Source: Trebouxia sp. TZW2008
Taxonomy: Eukaryota > Chlorophyta > Trebouxiophyceae > Trebouxiales > Trebouxiaceae
Assembly (NCBI GenBank): GCA_002118135.1
Contig: BDIU01000103.1
Location: forward strand, 1 to 64,000
Length of the DNA: 64,000 nucleotides
Direction of reading: 5' to 3'
The notes below the pieces were generated by a model. That model saw nothing but the letters and a program-made list of their open reading frames with translations. It was not told the origin of the DNA and made no database searches. The translations under genes were made by a program, and so were the position numbers. This document shows, piece by piece, positions 1 through 11,800 of this stretch (the first letter of the stretch is position 1; each line of letters starts with the position of its first letter).

Positions 1-56
<56 letters not shown>

Positions 57-60
57 TGTG
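1..60. repeat. (TG)n microsatellite at the left edge
   Basis: A pure TG dinucleotide run of about 47 bases continues into a degenerate TG/CG tail. It touches the window edge, so its true length is unknown. Confidence 0.97.
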
Positions 61-289
61 CAGATTTCATGAGTCACAAGATGTCTATAATTGCAATGGC
101 AGGTTTGTATACCTGAGCAGATTGCCATTTTCTGTCATACGTACTTTCGGGTGGAGCGCCAATGTTTGGAAGGGATTCCACTGTTAGGCTTCCAAGATGA
201 GACTGTCAGCCTGCCTAGCATGCATATACTGGACTCAACAATTCTGACTTGCAAGATGTGAAAGCTCGCAATGAGCGTTGTGCATACCT

Positions 290-1500
290 CAATGGGCTAC
301 TGCTTTCAGCCATATGCACATTGAGGTGCAGCGCCAAGGCCTGAAAGGTGTCCCACCGCAGTGCCTCCCAGATGCGACCTTCAGTCGGCCTAACATGCGT
401 ATATTAAACTTATCAATCATCACTCATATGATGCACATGATTGCAATGAGGGTTCTGCATACCTGAGGGGGCTGCCACTTTCAGCCATATGGACACTGAG
501 GTGTAGCGCCAACGCCTGAAAGGTGTCCCACTGTAGTGCCTCCCAGATGAGGCTCCCAGCATGCGCTGCAGCAGGTGTCAATTCTCCAGATTCTGCCTGC
601 ACAGCAAAAGCTCAAAGGCTCAGGTTCCAGGAAAATCACAGACAAGCTGAGCGGGCTGCCAATTTCTGCCAAATGCACATTGAGGTGCAGCGTCAAGGCC
701 TGAAAGGTGTCCCGCTGCAGTGCGTCCCAGATGAGACCTTCAGCATGCGCTGCAGCAGGTGTCAATTCTCCAGATTCTGCCTGAAAAGCAACAACTCAAA
801 GGCTCAGGTTTCAAAGAAGTCACATGCAGGCTGAGCGGGCTGCCAGTTTCTTACAAATCCACGTTCAGGTGTTGCGCAAGTGCTTGGAAGGGGTCTCACT
901 GTGGTGCTTCTTAGATGAGACATCCAGCATGCGCTGCAGCAGGTGTTGATTCTCCAGATTCTGCCTGAACAGCATCAAAGGCTCAAGTTCCAAGGGAAAT
1001 CACACGCAACCTGAGCTGGCTGCCAATTTCTGGCAAATGCACGTTCAGGTGTCGCGCAAGTGCTTGGAAGGGTCCCACTGTGGTGCTTCTAAGATGAGAC
1101 CTTTAGCATGTGCTGCAGCAGGTGTCAATTCTCCAGATTCTGCCTGTACAGCAACATCTCAAAGGCTCAGGTTCCAGGGAAATCACACCCAAGCTGAGCG
1201 GGCTGCCAATTTCTGCCAAATGCACATTGAGGTGCAGCGTCAAGGCCTGAAAGGTGTCCCACTGCAGTGCGTCCCAGATGAGACCTTCAGCATGCGCTGC
1301 TGCAGGTGTCAATTCTGCACAGTCTGCCTGAAAAGCAACAGCGCAAAGGCTCAGGTTTCAAAGAAGTCACATGCAAGCTGAGCGGGCTGCCAGTTTTTGG
1401 CAAATGCACGTTCAGTCAAAGCGCGAAGGCTTGAAAGGAGATCTGTTGTAATGCTTTGAAGGTGAGACCTTTAGCATGCGTCACTGCAGGTGTCAATCCT
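290..1500. repeat. ~182-bp tandem array, about seven copies, with an exon-like core
   Basis: The anchor 'tgcacattgaggtgcagcg' or a variant recurs near 312, 490, 673, 854, 1037, 1220 and 1404, spaced 176-184 bp. Two variants alternate: a 'cattgaggtgcagcg' type and a 'cgttcaggtg' type. Units starting near 655 and 1200 are almost identical although 547 bp apart, which implies a three-unit higher-order period. On the minus strand each unit has a TGCTGCAG acceptor-like site followed by an open stretch reading roughly GLIWDALQ-DTFQALTLHLN. That stretch suits the next conserved block expected in the upstream TPR gene, so the array looks like a tandemly multiplied exon plus flanking intron. Confidence 0.9.
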
Positions 1501-4500
1501 CAGAATCTGAATGCAATGCAGTAGCTAGCCGTAGCTCAAGGCCGAAGTTCAAAAGCAGTGAAAACCTCCAGAGTGCAGACTGAGTGACTGAAAATGTTAA
1601 CTTTAACACAGCAGCGCTGGACGCATACAATACTGTAAGCACACACATGTCAAATGACGCACATGACAATTGTTGACCAAATGCTGACTGCCAGACCTGT
1701 GAGGTTATACTACATGCAATTTTCAGCACAGGAGGGTACATCAGGACAACAACAGCACACTGGCTGTAACTTGGCAAGCATACACCTGCAACATGGCGCA
1801 CTGCATATGCTGACAATGCTTGATGTGCCTGTGATGTGACATATGCACAGACTGTCAATGCACCTTGAGGCGCCAGGCTTGTGAAATGAGCAGGGCTTCA
1901 GCTGCCATAGCCAGCACTAGCAGACCTAACACATGCTGCGTGACAAGGCTGCCGCTGCTCCTTGACAAGCATGTACACGAGACATGACGCATATGCATGC
2001 TGCTGACGAACCTTGAGGTGCCAGGCTTGTGAGACGAGCAGGGCTTCAGCTGCCATAGCCAGTAAGTCAGCGCTGTGCTGCAGCCTTGCAATGCTTTCCA
2101 CAGACTCTGCCCACCTGCCCAACGCCTCATTGAAGAGCTGCAGCAACAATGACACCTTTGACATGTGTGCAGTAGGCCAAGCAGCAACAGCTATCGAGTC
2201 AGCGCTGTGCGGTATGCTTTCAACAGACTCTGCCCACCTGCCCAGTGCTTCATTGAACAGCTGCACAAGTCATAGAATTGTTGTGGTAAATGTATGCAGC
2301 AACATATGCTGGCAATACAGCTCCCGTTGCTGCAACTGTTGCATCTGCAAGCTGACTGTTGGCTCACACCTCGACATGACTGGCAAGACAGGACTTGGGC
2401 CGCGTGCATCTAGCGCCTGTGCTAGAATGTGTACTCACTTTTGTTACTATCATCATGGTCAATGTCATTGGCTGTGCGATGACTTTCACATTTCTTATTA
2501 TCATTGTCATCACGATTCATGCTTTTCAGACTCATTCATACTATGACTTCGTCATACCTGGACAAAATAGTCTGGTCCCTTGTCCAGCAGCTGCAGGTCA
2601 TACAGGATGCTTGAAGCTTCAGTCAAAGCCAGCGCCACATCTGCATCCCCCTTCTCCTAGCCAAACACACGCATTCGAGTGTTGTCTCTGTGTGTACAGG
2701 CTGAATGGTGCTGTACACACTTTTGCTGTCTACAAAAGTACAGTTTTGATAGCAACACGGACGCCAACATTGAATGTTGTCCCTATCTTGAGCTTTTGCT
2801 AGTGTGTTGTGATGGGCTTGTGCACATCTAGAAAATGACAGCAAGAATGGCGGACAATGGTCATGACGTCATACAAGTAATCAAGTCTCCCAACGTATGC
2901 CAATTACTGAAGCACAGTCAACAGAAGCACAGTCAACAGAAGCACAGTCAACAGAAGCACAGTCAACAGAAGCACAGTTAACACCAAAATGCACTGCGCA
3001 GCTTTTGTCACGTCCACTGGACCGTCACTCATGTGTCAAAACTCTCAGCATTTACAATCTGATCAAAGGTGAACACTGACATGCATGCAACTCTAGTCAG
3101 CTGCATCAGTGATGCTTGACACACATGCATCCGCAAACATGAAGCACAACTCTCAGCAGCTTTCAAGCGTGATTGAACACATGAGGGAACTGACCTGCTC
3201 TGAGGGGTTCTGAAGAGCAGTGGCCTGCAGTGCAGCCAGCTGCAGAGCAGTGTTGGCAGCTGTGGATGCTGTTCTAAAGTCTTGCGGCAAGAAAGCTGGA
3301 TAACCGGGATCTGCTGCATGAGGCAATCTGCAGGCACAGATCTTCAACCCAAAAGCCTTGTGCAAAAAGTCAAAAAGAGTTGTGACACTACTTTTGGATA
3401 TTCTTGAACAGTGTTGGCAGCGCTTGATGCTTTTTCTAAAGTCTTGTGGCAGGAATGCTGCATGAGGCAACCTGCAGGCACAGACCTATCACCCAAAACC
3501 CGTTCATCAAAACAAGTCAAAAAGAGATGTGAGACTCCTCCTGAGCTTCTTGAACAGTGTTGGCAGCCATGGATGTTGTTCTAAAGTCTTGTGGCATGAG
3601 AGCTGGGTAGCCCAGATCTGCTGCATGAGGCAATCTGCAGGCACACGTCTTGAACCAACAACCCTTGTGCAATACATTAAGAAGAGATGCGGCCATTTGC
3701 ATTGCAGTGTTGGCAGCGCTTGAGTCTTAAGGCAAGAAAGCTGGGTAGCCAGGATCTGCTGCATGAGGCAGTCTGCGGCCACTTAAGTTGGCTAAGACAT
3801 GCTGGAAGAGTATCTTCAGGACAAAAATTGATACGCGTCTATACTCTTTTGAACAGTCCGACAATCTAAAGGAATTTTTCGAGGTGTCAAAGCAGGATCC
3901 ATGCGTTGAAATCAAGCTCAATCATGCCCAGCCTGTGCCTGTGTTATGCAAGAACCTGCATCATTGCAAGCGCGACATCCCCAGGTCAACATCCTGTCCC
4001 ACCCGTGCTGTCATCAGGATCGATATCCGCCAGGGGTAGGTCTTTGCATTTTGTGCAAAGGCCCTTGATACTTACCAGGCAGCTTCCTATTGGGCATATT
4101 GATCCTCTGAATGTACAGCTGCTGGTGCATACCCAATGAGTATTAGGCTTTCACGTGGCAAGCATGTGTATGGGTCCATGATGATCACAATTGCAAGGTC
4201 ATGGCTGATCATGATCATGAAAGCATTTTAGGGATACAAACAAATCAGCAAAAGATGAAAGTGCAGCCTGAAGCAGCATTGCAATAAGCACATGTCACAC
4301 CTGTTCTGAAAGGGACCCAAACTGTAAGCAAGCGCCCTATGCAGCAATGGGTTCTCTGGGTCCAGTTCTACTGCTAACTGCAAGGATTGCAATGCCTCTG
4401 GCTGATTATAGTTCCATTCAAACAGTAGTGCCTGGCTCAACAGCAGTCAAGTCAATTTGCAACAAGCAAAAACCGCCTGTGTGGACAAGCATGTGGCTAT

Positions 4501-4790
4501 GTATCAATATTGCAAGTCACCTGGTCAAGCAATCTTCGCGCATCGCTAGGATGTCCCGATTCGTGTGCACGTGACGTTCCTATGTTGCTGGTCACGTCGT
4601 GATATTTGCGCAATCGTTGCTGCAGCCCCGGTGATATACATTGCGATTGTTGATGCAGCACGTTTGGTAGCACTCTGAGTGAGATGCGGCGCTGTCTGAT
4701 ACACGAGAAAGTCAGTAACGCCAGCACCAGTGCAAGCAGCATACGGCCCCGCCACGGCCTGTCCGCCGGTTGCCAGCTTTTGCGATTCAT
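290..4790 (-). CDS. TPR-repeat protein with N-terminal signal anchor (3' part unresolved)
   Basis: Exons I can join in phase are 4790-4521, 4431-4299, 3310-3195, 2656-2558 and 2137-2012. The product starts MNRKSW and has a hydrophobic run MLLALVLALLTFSC near residue 17, a signal peptide or membrane anchor. Exons 1-2 join as DARRLLDQ then ALLFEWNYNQPEALQSL, followed by LDPENPLLHRALAYSLGP. This matches a large TPR family whose first repeat ends in A-x-ALGPNxN. Exons 3-5 give YPAFLPQDFRTASTAANTAL, GDADVALALTEASSILYDLQ and LFNEALGRWAESVESI, helical TPR-like segments in the family's order. The end of the gene should lie in the 182-bp array or beyond the left edge. Exons 3 and 5 have decayed extra copies nearby. 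Substrate or partner unknown. The domain call is firm; start codon, exon 2-3 junction and 3' end are not. Confidence 0.6.
1855..2270 (-). repeat. Partial copies flanking exon 5 of the TPR gene
   Basis: The exon at 2137-2012 has a copy of its start (LFNEALGRWAESVESI) at about 2266-2213 and a copy of its end (LAMAAEALLISQAWRLK) at about 1920-1855, the latter ending in AAG|GTGCATTG, a usable donor. Copies differ by point changes and lack the other half of the exon. Confidence 0.8.
2908..2982. repeat. 15-bp minisatellite, five units
   Basis: The unit 'agcacagtcaacaga' is repeated almost perfectly about five times inside an intron of the TPR gene. There are no unique spacers between units. Confidence 0.95.
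3405..3790 (-). repeat. Decayed copies of TPR-gene exon 3
   Basis: Three further copies of the exon 3 acceptor and first codons (minus strand 'ctgcctcatgcagcagatcc' followed by a P-x-F-L/M-P-Q-D-F reading) lie near 3450, 3610 and 3745, spaced about 130-155 bp, upstream of the intact exon at 3310-3195. Frames are broken soon after PQDF. Confidence 0.8.
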
Positions 4791-5846
4791 ATGATTCAGG
4801 TGACTCTTGGAGACCACTCGCCGTCTCAATTCAGTTCTTACTGACAGATCACCGAAATGCAGACATCCGTTGACTGTGCAAAGATCGCAAAGGCACTTGC
4901 AGACGTCCGGCCAGACTGCAGCACAAAGATCAACCGAATGCTGTCTGTAGCGCGTTGCTGCAACTCGTGCGGCAGGGGCCGCACGCAGCAAGTGCAGTGC
5001 GCCCGGCTTAAGCTGGTCAAAGCTCGAGCCCACTGTTCGACGGTCACATGCCAGCTGTACACACATTAAATACTGTCACGTGCCCTGTTCTGCACGTGCA
5101 GTCTCGTGCGCAGTACTAATTTGGATGCCAGGGTGGCCCCTCCTTGGCAGCTGGTGTGTGGAATCTTGCTTGCATCCTGTACAGCACAATTCATTGAATC
5201 AGATGCTTGGCACACATTGTGTGCGTGTGAATGTTACAGTATTGAAACCATGTTGTGAAACACCTACACCTCCGGATCCGTATGCAAAAAAATTGTGGGC
5301 GCAAAGTGACTTTGGTTCAACTTAATTGAAATGCTTTCGTGAAGCTCATATGCAGTGCATGTCATCAGCATAAGTAATGGCAGTATAACATCGCATAAAC
5401 TCCAGATCAATGCGAGCCATGCAAATTAAACGGGCAGTGATTGAAATGCTGCCTGCCAGGCTGCAGTGGCTTACAGTTGTTCACACATGTAAAACTACAC
5501 AACCAAGCTATGATCAGCTGTTCTGCCCATCTTCAAGCAGATCATATGGTATGTCTGATCAAGACATCATGTACACAACAACACAAGCAAGCTTTGACAA
5601 AGAGGGGCAATGACAATGGCAAGGAACATGAAATCTGCCGACCAAAACTGTTTATAAGTGTCTCAACTCAAGCTTGTTGGTCACCCAGGCTTACTATCTA
5701 TCATGCATGAACTGCAGTGCATGCCTAAACTAGTCAGCTATCTCCACATCTCAAAATACCCATGCACGCTATACTCCCACATCACAACTGCTGTCCACAC
5801 AAGTCACACTCTGGATGGTTGTGACCGCTTCTGCCTGTGCAACTTG
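4791..5846. other. Intergenic region between TPR gene start and coiled-coil gene end
   Basis: No exon could be supported here. The part next to the TPR start (to about 5060) is CpG-rich and probably holds the promoter. The rest is CpG-poor and would contain the 3' flank of the coiled-coil gene. Confidence 0.5.
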
Positions 5847-8800
5847 TCATTGCTTGAAGCAGTTGAACAGCCTTGCAGTGGTGTCCAGATCTGTTTCGCC
5901 GTCATCATCCCTTGGACCCCACTTCAGCAGATGCGCCGCATGGCTTATGGTCCTGTCCCCGCCCTTGTCCTTCACAAAATGAAGAGGGCAACATAGCAGT
6001 GCCGCCACGTCATATCCCATCTTTGCTTCTAGGAAGGCACTGAAGCTGACCCCCTGCAGCACATGCAGACTGCTTCAGCTTGATTAGAATGTGAGCAGCA
6101 ATCCTGCCTTGATCACAGAGCTGTCATCACAGCAATAAGCGTAGAAAGTGTTGCATACTCTAGGGCTCACAGATGCAGGGGCCACTATTAAATTGTCTGT
6201 GGCAAGAGCCTTGTACTGCTAAAGGCGATAGAATGCCCAGAGGTGCAAAAAGCAAAATGCACGTCGCATCTAGCTTGTGTGCATGACACAGTTGCAGCAG
6301 CTCCTCCTACATGGCAATCACAGACAGTATGCTGTCTGTCTGTGTTGTTGCTTGTGCTGACTGTGACTACATCAGTGCATCGCAGTTGATCATGAGAACA
6401 GGTCCAATGCAAGCGTGTGCAGATTTCAGCACTTGCTATTGTTTTTGTTGGTAACGAACGCTCAACTGTCAGTCAGACTGCTGATCTTCATGAACTTCCA
6501 TGCAAATCCCAGTACATGGCTTTGCGCCACTGTCATTGGCACATTCATGCACAGTCTTATGAGTGTAAAGCCCCTGACTGCTTTGTGCTTGCTTGCTGTT
6601 GTTGGGGAGCATTGCGCGATGCCATGATGCTTGCATTGGCACAATTGTAACGGCATTGGCATACGGCAGAGTAACATACCTGCCAGTCAAGCTGATGGCT
6701 GGCTGGGGCAAACACCTCTCTCAGCAACCCCCACACCTTGTCCTGCAGCCACTCCCGGATCGGCTGCACTGTCTGGACCCCAATGCGATCGCCGCCGCGG
6801 CCGCCGCTCCTGCTCGGCTTGTGCTTTAGCTGCTGCCGTCGCGCGATCTCGCGCTCCAAGCTACCCAGCCTGACGTGCCGGTCTAGCCACGTCGTGACGT
6901 CCGACTGGCTGATGACGCCGTTCTGGTCGATGTCCATCGCAATGAACAGGCGATGCTGGAGGATCCTGAGGTGGGTCACCTCCACCGACTTGCCAGTATG
7001 GGCAGACTTGACATATCTCCCCTTTTGCCCTTCTGGCTGCTGCATGCAGTTGAGGGCGTCCCAGGCCAGCATGTGCAGAGACATCAGATCTTCCCAGATC
7101 ATGTCTGTCTCTTGCTTGAGCTGATCATAGCTAGCAGTGAGGGTGGCGATATAGCTGCGCAAGGCTGCCTCTTGCTGCCTGTACCTGAACGTAGGGCATG
7201 TAAGTGAGCTGACCAGTCAGGGCAACGATACAACACAAGATAGCAAGCTGTGCCTCATGCCACATACGCAAAACACATGGTGATGCAGCTGTAATATGCA
7301 CAAGTAAGGTGTGCAAAGGCTGTGCAGTTTGCATGCATGCCATGGCAGTGCATTGCAACCTCCGTATAAGTTGTGTGTCAGTGACAAGCCAAATGCCATG
7401 TGCCATACAATTTGAGTACCATGTGAACTGTATGTCAGGAAACAATCTGAGTACTTTGTATGCCAATGACAAGCTAACCAAGCCTGTATTTGTCCTGCTG
7501 CTGATCCTTGACTTGCCTGACAGACAACTGCGTTTGAGAATTTAAACTGTGATGACAAGTGACCAGGGAAGCAGCAGTCTTACCCCTGAGCACTGGTATC
7601 CTTCACAGACAGCTCCAGCCGCAGCTTCCCCACCAGCTTCCACTCTGCCTTGCATGAGGCCTGCCGCATGGCAGCTCTTGTGTCAATCTCTTCCTCCTCT
7701 TCTTCATCCCACTCTTCCTCTTCTTCCTCACTTGACCAGTCTTCTTCTTCCTCAGCATGCCTGCTGCTGTGGGCATCTTGCCTTGCTGGCAGGAGTGGAG
7801 GCTTGGCTGTTCCTGAGGATAACAATTGGCGTGGCAGGATGGCTGACTGGTTTGGATGTGCTGATGGTAGGTGATCTGTGAGGTGGCTGTTGGGGTTGAG
7901 GGGGGTGGGCTGAGCTCTGGGGATGTGAGGGGTTTGCTGCGCCTTGATATTGAGCAGGGCGGTTGTCACCCTGCGTTGAAGAAGAAGAAAAGTCCAAGAC
8001 AGGGTCAAATGACTAGTCATGGCTGCAGCACGATCTGTAGGTTCCATGCATTGCTGAAGCAAAAGGCATGTCCTTGTCATTGCCTGTTGCCTCCAAACAA
8101 TTGATGCGCTGTGCATGGGGAATGCATGAGTCTCTCAGCATGCAGCAGCAATTATGATGTTTGGAACAAAATGAGGATCAGCAAAGTCATGCTTTGTCTC
8201 AAGTTGGACTCGGGAGACAATCACATGGCTCATGCACCTTGTAGTAACACATGTAAGTACATTCAGAGCTGGACACAAGCACATACTTCCCGGCAAAGCA
8301 CAAAAGTAGTTTGCATGCTTCAGATGCCAGCCATTTTGTCTGGGTCACATACCTGAGGTGTCATGGCACGTGTAGCCTGAGGCGGTTGTGCAGTACTGCC
8401 CTGCCCTGTAGGGCTGCGTGCCTGCTGCTGTGCCCCACTGTCCTGCCTTTGAGGGCTGCTGCTCTGCTGCTGTGCAGATGCCCTGCTGCCAGTGGCAATT
8501 CCTGCCATTTGCTTCACAAAAGAGAAGAGACCACTTCTGACAGAAGAAGAAGGTGAAGTGGCGGTCTGTTCTGCTGGCCTGCCCCCTGCTGCACCTCTGG
8601 GTGCAGAAGAGATACTGCCAAAATAAATACCAGCAGCTTTGGGTGAAGAAGCTGAACTACTGGTCTGACTTCCTTGCCCACCAGATGCGGAAGTGGCTGT
8701 GCCAGGAGAAGATGTGCGGGGTGATGGGTATGGACTGTCTGGGCAGGGTGGGGGGCGGGGGCTATCAGGGCGCACCTGCATCATTACACACTAGATCATT

Positions 8801-11800
8801 TGACAGATTGCAGGCAACAACACAAGAATGATCTGCTGGTCTGAGCATGCGACGGAAGAAAGCACATCAATTTTGCAGACCTATAGACACAGTCATTGCA
8901 GCCATGTCTGGTAGAAGTCAATATACCGGACACTTGTGCTACAAGGACATTCTTGTTGTCAGCATACTGCAACCGGGAACCAATCATTATGTTCTGACTA
9001 CAGTTTTCTGAGCAAGCAAAACATTTGGTGTAAAAATAACAGTCTGCGACATATTCATTTGTTACATCAAGGGTTTGCTGGGCTGTGTTCGCCTGGATTG
9101 ATGGTTGATCTGGTCTATTTTCAGACCCCTGGAGACAGTCATTGCAGCAATGTCAGGTAAACAAATCCACACTTTTGGGTGCCCAGACAGTGTTTGCCTG
9201 GACCGTTGAGCTGGGAGTCTAACTGACAGGAAGTGGGGCCACAGTTGTTGCAGCAATGCTGGCGTAGCAGACATGACTTGTTTCAGTTTTCATACCGTGT
9301 TTGCCTGGCGTGGAGGGTTGGGGTGGGCTGACTGGTGGGAGGGTGGAGCCACTAGCTGCCACTGGTGGCGCTGCCCCTGCAGGTAACTGCCCTGCCCCTC
9401 CAGCTGAGCAATGCAGCTCTTCAGACCATGTCGCTCATTGTCCCAGCTGCACATACAGAAGCGGGGTCACACAACAATGGCAGACGTAGGAAAAGCAGAA
9501 AAGGCTACAAAGTCTACGCCCTCCGGGTCATGGTGGGTTCCTGTTTGGAAGTAGCAGCTCCTGATTGCTGCTCTAGAGGCAGCCACCGCAGCAACTTGAC
9601 CTACGGGCAACCAGCCTGTATGCAGAGCATTTGCATTGCCTGCCCATGCAACTGAGCTATGTTGCTCTTCAAATGCATGCCGCTAATTGGCTTGAGTCTC
9701 ATCACAGCAGCAACGCTATACCACTATTTAGTCTGTGCACCTCATTCACAACGCTGCACACATGAGCTTAATCAATCAGTTTCAATCAATTTGTTGTTAT
9801 TGTCTTAAACACAACAGGGGAGCCGTGCAGACAATGTCAAGAGAGTCATTATACTGATATGATATGATTGTTTGGGGAAAGCCATTTCCGGATGTCTTTG
9901 GCACCCTCTTTGGGTGGTGGGGGGGTGGGGGGTGGCGTATTAGGTAGGGGACGATGGTCTTTCTACAGACATGTATAAAGTTCAACAATCAAGCGGCATC
10001 TTCAGTCCAACAATGCACCACATGTGGTTTTGGAGCCAAGCACCAACCTGACTTTCTCCTTGACAACACGCCTGAAGGTCTGCTGCAACTGCTTGTCGAC
10101 CTTCTTAGCCATTGTGATGGCACAGCGCGCGAGCCTGAGGTCAGTCTCTTGCTGAGCCACCTCCACATCCAGCCTGCAGCACATGACTGCTTGTTCAACA
10201 GAATGCTTTTAGCAGTGTCTGATACAAGCCTTACAGTTGAGGATACATCCCTGCATCCCCTACACCGGTGGGTCTGAGCCCTGTCTACCGCTGAGCCACT
10301 TCTACATCCAGCCTGCAGCATATAAGCTTTGCTCAGTGCTGCCTGAGAAGTTTGCGTTCACTAGCAGAGGTGTCACTGCTTGCCGACCTTTTCAGCCACC
10401 GTGATTGCACAACACGCGAGTCTAACCTCAGTCTCTTGCTGAGCCACCTCCACATCCAGCCTGCAACATATACCTCCCTGTTGCTGTGTAGGCCATTTGC
10501 ATGCAAGAATTTTGCTCTCACTATTGGAACTGTCAGTCACTGTGATTGCACAATGCACGAGTCTGATCTCAGTCTCCTGCTGAGCCACCTCCACGTCCAG
10601 CCTGCAGCCCACAACACCATGGCCGTATGAGCAAATTGCGCTGTGATACTTACTACATGACATGACCAAAGAGTACACAATGAGACATACAAGAATCATG
10701 CTCAAGCTGAACAGCAAGGTCTGCAATATTGGGGTTTCTAATGTATGCTTTTGCCCAAAGATGTTTCACACACAGAACAGAGAAAAGTGTGGTCCATGGT
10801 GTTGGCCAAGAGAGATTGTCCAACCACGGCAGTCATTTGAATTCAACCCCGCAGAACATCTCCAACGCTGAGAGGCTTGTAGAAGTTAGCTCACTCAGCA
10901 GATGCAATGGCGCCAAAGAGCCATGATCAATGCCGTTCTGGCCAGAAGAAAGTGACTCAGGCATTGAAGGCTGGCATGTCTATGCTTTTGTTACGGTACT
11001 CAATCGCCATACATTTCATGCCAGGCCTCTCTTTGACTGGCCAGATTCTGCATCAGCTGCTGTTGCAACAAGCCCAAGGGGCGTTTGCTACCCATACTCA
11101 TGATATTTGTGACCATGGTCATGACATCAGCAATGACATAACCATTTTTCCACATCAATATGAATCAACATTTGATTGGCCTCAGTTTGAAAGAAAAAGA
11201 CCCTAGGTGTTCACCTGCTGCACTCTTGTTGCCACCCATCTCGCTCACTGGTCAGGCTCTGAACTAGCTGCTCTTGTCCTGACTTGAGCTGCTGCATATC
11301 CAGCAGGTGCTGCTCTGTGATGCGCTGGTGCAATGCATCCAACTCCTTCAGCTCTGCTGACAACCTTGCTGCCTTTGCCTCAGCCCTGCAGCAGGAAAAC
11401 ATTTTAAAGCAACAGAAGTTTGCTACTCTATTGTAGCTGAAATCTGCTACTTTGCATACTTTCAAGCAAGAAAATACCTGTTTTACACATGAAGAGCCTC
11501 TGCGCAGAACAAAGATGATTTGAAGCAATAGACACTTGCTACGCTTGACACAAACTGTAGCTTTGGCGTGACTCAAGCTAGGTGGATGTGCTTACACTGC
11601 ACGACGCCACAGCTTGCACACATCACTGACCTGCCAGTTCTGACAACAGTGCAGCTTCTCGACACCATCACTGCAATGTAACATGCAGTGATAGCACAGG
11701 CAATTGCGGCACAGTGCCAGACCCAATGGGTTACAAGATTGCTACACTCACCTGTGTTTTTCATGTCTGCTGTGGCTCAGGCTGTTGGTCAGCTTGCGCG

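Noticed and set aside
2..187. Open frame beginning with alternating Cys-Val from the TG repeat
   Set aside because: It is simply the translation of the microsatellite and flanking repeat.
2908..2982. Possible CRISPR-like direct repeats
   Set aside because: Units are contiguous 15-mers without unique spacers, in a eukaryotic intron.
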